Source: Oreohelix idahoensis
Taxonomy: Eukaryota > Mollusca > Gastropoda > Stylommatophora > Oreohelicidae
Length of the DNA stretch: 64,000 nt
Reading direction: 5' to 3'
NCBI GenBank assembly: GCA_024509875.1
Contig: JAMPIV010012274.1
Span: 1-64,000 of the forward strand
How positions within the stretch are numbered: position 1 is the first letter of the stretch; every line of letters starts with the position of its first letter. Of the stretch, positions 57,384 through 64,000 are shown in pieces. The notes under the pieces were generated by a model. It made no database searches, was not told the origin of the DNA, and was given only the letters and a program-made list of their open reading frames with translations. Position numbers and translations under genes: made by a program.

Positions 57384-60360
57384 GCTAAGTTATATTCGCA
57401 GTTTCTAGTTTGCGTTACTTCATGGCATTTCCATTAGCCTTCCAGTGAGAATGCATGTATATCAGACTCTCAAATGCTAGCCAATGGCATTCAAAAAGTG
57501 CTGGTTATTACAGAATATTCCTTATGGAATTTATTTCTGCGTGACCCCGAAGTAGTGAATTCAAACGTCACTTTCGCTATTTGGAATTGTGATTTCCGCA
57601 TGTTTTCATTATCACATTTGCAAAATCACTTCTTCGAATATCTCCCAAGATGGAGATTACCCATACTCTTAACTCAGGTCGTTTCGGAAGTCTGGGTATC
57701 TGGCTTATCAGACATTTCCGCTCATTTGTATCAATTGGCTTCTCGCAAATCCAACTGCCTGTCTAGACACATCGTGGTTTATACAGTTAAACCCATATTT
57801 CAAGTCCATTCTACTGTCGGATCGGGAGTGATTACGCAATCTTGAGCAAACACTTCATGCTCGCATCACCTGTAGGCAATGTGGTATTGTCACGTTTATT
57901 GATTCGATTAATCTCTCGGGATAGGCAATACGCTAGTCTGGACATAAAAAGTGAAGTGTGACAAATGAAAACAATGACTATAGTACGAGTTCTGTGCAGC
58001 GAAAATGAGAAATAATAGAGAGGGGAAAGAGAGAGGAAAATGGAAGAAAAATTGAACGGTCCGATTCCGCGACAACTTCAATTCATTAATGGCTATTCAA
58101 ATAAAAGATTTTTCCTGTATGATAATATAATGAAGTAATTCCTATTTATATGTCACCTTCATCTAGATTGTTAGATCATCATTAGAGACTTACATGAGCA
58201 CACACTTTCATTCTCAATATATTTAACACGTGTCATGCGCGCCTCACGTCATGTATCATAATATGAGAATTAACAACAGAATGGTCAGGTAGGAAGAAGC
58301 CAAAGTGAGGAATAAAATAAAAGAAAGTCAACTATTGATATTAAATCCGAAACTTATAAAGTCACTTTTGTGTCCTCAGTCCTACCGAAGTCTGAGTCTA
58401 CACATTACGTGTTTGGCGTCTAACCGGAAAGAAATTCGCAAAGCGTACGTCCGGATAGCAGAATTCACAAGATATGGCATCATACACTTCCTGTGTTACA
58501 AGAATGACCTCCACACCCGCGTTTGTAAACGTTTGTGGTGCAGCATTTATTCACCTGTTTCTCAAGTGCTCGAAAGTTGATTCGCATATGCATATATCAA
58601 CTCACCCAGCAGCTTACCTCATGAGTCAAGTTAAAGGATGCACAAGTTGATTCTCATATTTGTCAAGTTCAATTCGCTCAAAAGCGTACTTCCTGAACCA
58701 AGATTTCATACTCACAAGTTGAGGCGTCTATATATCAAGATCACTTAGTCTCAAGGTGATTCGCCTAGACATCAAACTCAAATCATCAAGTTCAGCTACT
58801 CACTACATCAGAGCATGACGTGAATTCATCTACTCCCATCGTGTATTGCACGACGTCAATTCACTCAAGACAAGCATCACTGCACAAAACCCATTTGCTA
58901 CCAGAAGATTATTTCGTGAAGAGCTCAAGTCTAGGCAGTGCCTTTTTAAGATCTGACGGCGGACATTTTTCTGAGACAACTGTCAACGGTTTGTCGACGC
59001 TAGAGAGATTTCCAAGCGTTGAGAGACACTACATCTTACAAGTTCTCGATACAGTACAAAGGTTTTCATCAATGTCCTCGTCTTGGAGATAACCCACAGG
59101 GCATAACATACATCTACATTGGACAGTCAGTGTATACCATCGCATAATCATAGTGGAGAAATTTGAAAGATTCATAGACAGTGTAGATTGGACACCAGTC
59201 CAATGAAGTAATTCCTATTTATCGGCGCATATGACCGACACCAGCACCATTCACGGAAAAGCTCTACAAAAATTCAAATAGCCTCAAACTGACTACTGCT
59301 TTCTTTGAAAGCATTCAATTGGACGTCTGAGAGTGTACGAAGAAGAAGAACAAGAAGGACACCAGTGTGGTAACACTTAATATATCACATCATCATTTCA
59401 CTATTTACTTAGGTCACTCTCATAATTATTTAATTACATTTTTTTTACATCTCACCTGTGTGTGTGAATTGTTTTTCACCATCTTCCATTTTCCTTTCTA
59501 CTAACCCTTTATGTGTACATATTTAACTAATAAATGGTATAGCCGCGTTGATCATTACCTAGTTATTTAATGTATCACTCGTGCTGTCTGTGTTAGATAT
59601 TTATATATAGGTAAAAATCCTTCATTAGAGGAGGTTGGGGGCTGTTTTAAATTGAGATCTGAGGGCAGGTTAATGTCGTAGGAAAACAGGAAACTCCACA
59701 TAATTTATACGAAAACACTATCTAGTGTTATGATTAAAATTCATAACGATTGGTTCGGTATAATTAGGTAGCTCGACAGGGCTCCTTGTTTGTTTATTTT
59801 ATACGGAGTCATTTATTAATACAGGAAGTGACGTCATGCCGATGTGGTTGTTTGGCAGACGTGAAACTACAAATGCAGAAGTGAGGAGATTGTCTGCAAG
59901 TCTTCTACCATTGTGTGTCATGGCGAGTGGACGCATGTGTTTGAGCTCCTAAATTTAATTGTCTTGTCACTGAGTTATTTCATTACTAATACATCAAGAT
60001 CTTCTGTGAGGTGTATCTAGTTATCTACATTTACAAGGAGTATAGCTTCTCAATGTCGAGTGTGAATATATATTTAAAATGTTGAAAAGGAAAAGGACAG
60101 TGTTCCAGACATGAACGGACTGCCTGAAGTTATATCGACGACTATTATCTGCCATTGTATGTTGGCCTGAACTGTATTGAATGTGGAGCGGCGTTGCCGT
60201 CTTAATAAAAATGTATATCGTCCACGTCGTCCGTTGTGGCTCACATAATTCGGATTGATGATTGGCTTTTTGCGGTGTCTGTTACGTCTACTACCCTAGA
60301 AGTGAACTAGGCGACAGGAACCATCCTGTCACTAAATATTAACATTCACAATATAAAAGA
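57384..60360. other. AT-rich region, no gene recognised; may include the 5' LTR of the second GMR1-like element
   Basis: Open frames at 57474-57845, 58305-58580 and 58820-59092 have no domain pattern. Loosely repeated TCAAGTT/TTCGC words lie at 58560-58810. The part nearest 60360 is expected to contain the second element's LTR; AATAAA at about 60204 could be its poly(A) signal, but no second LTR copy is in the window to define ends. Confidence 0.4.
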
Positions 60361-61252
60361 CACGTAACATCCGAAGATGGGAGCCTCAAGCCGGGATTTG
60401 GAACAAAGTATCTTCAAGTGATGTTTCAAACATTTTTCAAATTGGTGGACTACATTTTTTGCATGTATAGAATATTTTTCAAGATGGCGGTGTTGGTCGG
60501 CTGCAGGCCGGAGTTATAGGTCTAACCCTATTCACTGCATTGTATTCGAGTCGTCGTTCCCTGAGGCAGAGGCTGATGCCAGGAAGGATTTTTTGCATGA
60601 AAAAGCAGATAAGTAAATTTATTGATTCATGCAGTGAGGCTTGAAAAATCTCTTTTGACAGGGTTCTTTCTATTACATGTTATATGTATATCTGTATCTA
60701 CATGTTTGTGTGATAGGCTGGTTGGTTGGTAGGACCTATGAATTCATTATACCTCACTGACTGTCGTGAATTCGTAGGCGTTCTTTAGTTTTTGCATCTG
60801 ATTTTTTCAACTTAAGGGGCCGGCGAACATAGCTGTGTGTTACTGCCTTGAGTGAATTAACCAGATTCATTATTTGTCTTGTTGTGAAGGTTTTGTAATT
60901 TTGTATTTGTTGTCAAGTTAATTGTATTTTATTTGGTTTATTCTCCATTATTGTTTGTAAATTTGTTCATCTAATCTTGATATCCCTCAGTTATTAGATG
61001 TAATATATGTTGCGAAATTGTGCTTGTATTGTCATAAGTGTGGTAGAGCCAAAAAAAAATTTCCATTTTTCTACAATTCATAAATTTCTGTCTTGGTTTT
61101 TTTCATACGTATTTTCTTCGGTTATCTTTCAACTGTTATACTGTAATCTTGTTGGTATCTCTATTTTTTTGCTCCTAAAATAACATCTATATTTTCATGC
61201 AGTTGATTGATACTGAGTGGTGAAATAATTGTTGCTAATATTGCTCACATAT

Positions 61253-61377
<125 letters not shown>

Positions 61378-61424
61378 TATTTGAATTATTATTGGACAAT
61401 TTGGAGTCACAATAATAGTAAATT

Positions 61425-62872
61425 ATGGCTACAGTGGAATATTTTACCAAGCTTGGAAAGGAGTTTGGTATGGAGAGTGAGGCTTTAAAAACATTTGCTT
61501 TAACTGAGCATTCAAAGGAAAAAAAGAGGTTAGAGGACGTGGCAAGAGAACAGAGGCTCTTAGATAGAGACGATAAAAAGAGGGAGGAAGAATTAGCTAA
61601 GAAGAGAAGACAGGAAGAATTAGCTCTTGAGCAGGAGAATAAAAGAAGTGAATATGAACTTGAGGAAAAAAATTAGCCTATGCTCAAGCAGAAATAAAGG
61701 CAAAACATGCTCAAGCAGAAATAAAGGAACAACGTGCTCAAGCAGAAATAAAGGCACAACAAGAACTTGAGGGAAAAAAATTAGCACATGCTCACGCAGA
61801 ACTGGCCTTTGCTCAAAGAATGGCAGAAATTGAGTTGGAAAAATTGAAATTTCAACATAAACAGGTTAATCCATCAGGTGAGGAGGCTGGAAAAAAAGAC
61901 CATGCCTCTACTTTTAAACTAAATTTGCCCAATATAATTCTAAAATAGACGATATTTCATGCTTCTTAAATAGATATGAAACATGTTGCCAAGAGTTTAA
62001 GATTGATAGAGCTACATGGCCTAGCAGGTTGATGAATTTGTTGGTTGGTGAGGCTCTTTCTTCAGTCTGTACCATAGATGATCATACTAGAAATGATTAT
62101 GATGCTGTGAAGGCTTTATTGCTAAAAAAGGTATCAACTGGAGGAAAATGGTTACAGATTGAAACTGAAATCATTGTTGCCTGATTCAGCTAAGGATTTT
62201 GCTGAATTTGTTTCATCAATTAAGCTTTGCTTTTCTAGATGGGTTAATTTGTCAAAAATTGATAAAACTTTTGATGGGCTGGCTGACTTAATTTTAAGAG
62301 ACAACGTTCTGTCTTCAGTCTGTGGTGACTTTTTGTCCTTTTCACAGGAGTGAAAGCCTGAAACGTTGGCTGCTGTAGAAAATCTTGGACGACAATACCA
62401 AATTGCACATCCTGGAAGAAGTCTTGGCAGGAATAATATAAAGGATTCATTGTCAGTCGCATCAGCTAGAACTATGATGTCCAATCCGCCCAGACAAAGA
62501 TCATATAGCATGGACAGAAATTTTCGATTAAATCGAGATAATAATACTGGATCTTTCAGAGGGAGGTATAATTTTAATACTAGGTCAGAACAACCTCAAA
62601 GAAATTTTCATTCATTTGATGATGGATATATACCTCAACAATCATCTTTCAGACCTTAAAGGGATTGGAACAAAGGTGGATATAATTTCCAGTCAAACAG
62701 AGGAGAAAGGTCATGTTATGGAAACAATGTAAATAATTACAACAACAGAAGTTCTCAACCGAACAATAACTTTCGACGTTCTAGAAATCCTGAACGTTCC
62801 AATGCAGTGGTGCATCAAAGTGACAATAATACAGTACAAAATGTCAATGTTGTTTCTCATGCAAATGCATGT
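61425..62872 (+). pseudogene. Gag remnant of the second GMR1-like element
   Basis: The ATG at 61425 starts MATVEYFTKLGKEFGMESEA. A coiled coil follows (KKRRQEELALEQENKRSEYE), then a stop at 61674. Beyond it other frames continue the same protein: three 27-base units encoding AQAEIKA, a block matching gag 1 (FAEFVSSIKLCFSRW, DGLADLILRDNVLSSV), a stop at 62351-62353, and an R/N/F-rich tail (GRYNFNTRSEQPQRNFHSF). Frame changes fall near 61665, 61940 and 62140. Like gag 1 it has no zinc knuckle. Confidence 0.75.
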
Positions 62873-62874
62873 AG

Positions 62875-63508
62875 TTGAACTTATCCAATAGTACTAATTG
62901 TTCTGAATGTAATTCTTTATTTCAGCTACAGGGAGTTCCTAGGCTCCTGTGTGGACATCCTTTGCCAGTTATGTCCTCTTATGTTGGGACAGGTTTACTA
63001 GTGTTTGATAGGGGTTTTGTAAACAACCAACTTCTTTCAGTGCTCAGTGACACTGGTTGCACTACTGTTGGTGTGCGAAGGTCATTAGTGGATCAATCTG
63101 ATTACAGAGGCAAAGAAGTAAAGTGCATTACATTCGGCGGCACAGTTGAATATTATCCAACTGCAGGAGTATTTTTAGATACCCCTTATTTTACAGGCAG
63201 GACTCTAGTATGTGCTGTCAAAACCAGTCGCTGGGATAATTTTAGGGAATATCACTGTGCTTCATGAATGCACTAATGATGATATTTTGAGGTGGGAACA
63301 ACAACATGTATATACTGCCAGGGTTGAAACTACCAGAGCGCAGGCTCTTAGGCATGTGCATGCACGATCACATGATCGGACTCAGAGTGACACAGTTTTG
63401 AGTGATGGTGATGATACAAAATTTCTTCCTCCCATCATTGAGGAGTCCCTTGATGATTTCCAAACTATTGAAAAATCATCAGATGTCTATTTTGACTCGA
63501 GTGCATAA
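62875..63508 (+). pseudogene. Protease region of the second GMR1-like element
   Basis: CGHPLPV, then SVLSDTGCTTVGVRRSLVDQ with the catalytic D-T-G (D-S-G in the first element), then KCITFGGTVEYYPTAG. A frame change near 63215-63265 separates this from IILGNITVLHE and ETTRAQAL, which match LIIGRIHG and VTRAQAL of the intact pol. The frame ends at 63506-63508, before any integrase sequence. Confidence 0.75.
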
Positions 63509-63517
63509 CTGGTTGCT

Positions 63518-63649
63518 GCTGATATGGGACCAACCACATCCATCATGGATGATGTGATACCTAGCATTGTTGATGACAATGTTGCTGATATGGGACCAAC
63601 CACATCCATCATTGATGATGTGATACCTGGCATTGTTGATGTCGGGGTT
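63518..63649 (+). repeat. 66-bp tandem duplication
   Basis: GCTGATATGGGACCAACCAC starts at 63518 and 63584. The two units are nearly identical except for the last ~9 bases and single changes, and encode MGPTTSI(M/I)DDVIP in phase (22 codons each). Confidence 0.9.
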
Positions 63650-63943
63650 AATCGGATGTCGAGTTTAGTTTGGTCGTGTACTCTTCAGTCAAAACTGTAT
63701 ATTTGGCTGTTTGTTTTCCTTTTTTCTATTGTCTTTTTACTATTTGATTCTTCCTTTTCATGTAGGAACTTCATGGATATTAATATTACTTCAGCTTCTT
63801 TTTTCTTTCAGATGCTGAAATACCACGATTTCATGTGGTATGTGCTAGTCACTACATTGAGTTGTGTGGCGGTTTTGACAATATTATTTATTATTTCTTT
63901 CTTCGGGTGCTACAGGTCGTGTTACACCATTTACAGAACATAA
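63524..63943 (+). CDS. Open frame with two hydrophobic segments between protease and the expected integrase
   Basis: 139 codons from an ATG at 63524. Two acidic repeats are followed by hydrophobic stretches at about residues 58-76 (LYIWLFVFLFSIVFLLF) and 105-127 (WYVLVTTLSCVAVLTILFII). It occupies the position where the intact pol goes straight into integrase. It could be a short membrane-protein gene, T-rich non-coding filler, or an insertion. The DNA is T-rich and contains TTTTCATGTAG and TTTCTTTCAG acceptor-like strings. I do not assign a function. Confidence 0.3.
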   Translation: MGPTTSIMDDVIPSIVDDNVADMGPTTSIIDDVIPGIVDVGVNRMSSLVWSCTLQSKLYIWLFVFLFSIVFLLFDSSFSCRNFMDINITSASFFFQMLKYHDFMWYVLVTTLSCVAVLTILFIISFFGCYRSCYTIYRT

Positions 63944-64000
63944 TAACTTCATACTTGTTCCTATACAGGGACTTGAATGTTTTATTCCCACTACTCATGC

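Overview
This window is eukaryotic, animal, repeat-dominated DNA. It has no operons, no bacterial gene density and no rRNA, tRNA or CRISPR locus that I can support. The mix of elements fits a mollusc or another lophotrochozoan: a GMR1-type Ty3/gypsy element, a SCAN-like Gag-protease element, a Penelope-like element with a GIY-YIG nuclease, RTE-type and RNase-H-bearing LINE fragments, and several tRNA-derived SINE families. This placement is inference; no host gene names the species.

Layout. 1-4.1 kb: old LINE and SINE debris and a 185-bp MITE-like element with perfect 22-bp terminal inverted repeats. 4.1-8.8 kb: a 24-bp satellite of about 195 copies with higher-order duplications. 9.4-18.2 kb: a minus-strand LTR element with LTRs of up to 2.77 kb that encodes only Gag and protease. 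19.4-32.7 kb: SINEs, a decayed Penelope-like element, many copies of one LINE 3' end, an (ATG)n tract, and at 31.6-31.9 kb the only plausible host-gene exon (minus strand, good splice donor). 33.0-34.2 kb: two minisatellites (69 bp and 31 bp). 35.6-40.7 kb: a 13-bp satellite split by a minus-strand RNase-H LINE, which is itself interrupted by a 310-bp retroposon and probably by a further ~1.3-kb segment. 41-46.2 kb: minisatellites, LINE fragments, a 1.2-kb GAGT/GCAT array and a (TA)n tract.

47.0-56.7 kb holds the best-preserved unit: a complete LTR retrotransposon with 1,575-bp LTRs that I read as identical, a 5-bp target duplication (GTATC), gag, and a 1,113-codon pol in the order protease - integrase - reverse transcriptase - RNase H. 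Integrase before reverse transcriptase is reversed relative to ordinary Ty3/gypsy elements and is the hallmark of the GMR1 lineage. A second, older, broken relative begins near 60.4 kb and runs off the window at 64.0 kb. It carries a divergent gag, a protease, and extra sequence with a 66-bp duplication and two hydrophobic segments where integrase would be expected.

How the parts work together. In the GMR1-type element, LTR signals would drive one RNA. Gag packages it, and pol (in the -1 frame relative to gag) supplies maturation, cDNA synthesis and integration. The Gag-protease element lacks reverse transcriptase and integrase and would need them from a relative. The long open frames over the satellites are products of repeat period, not genes.
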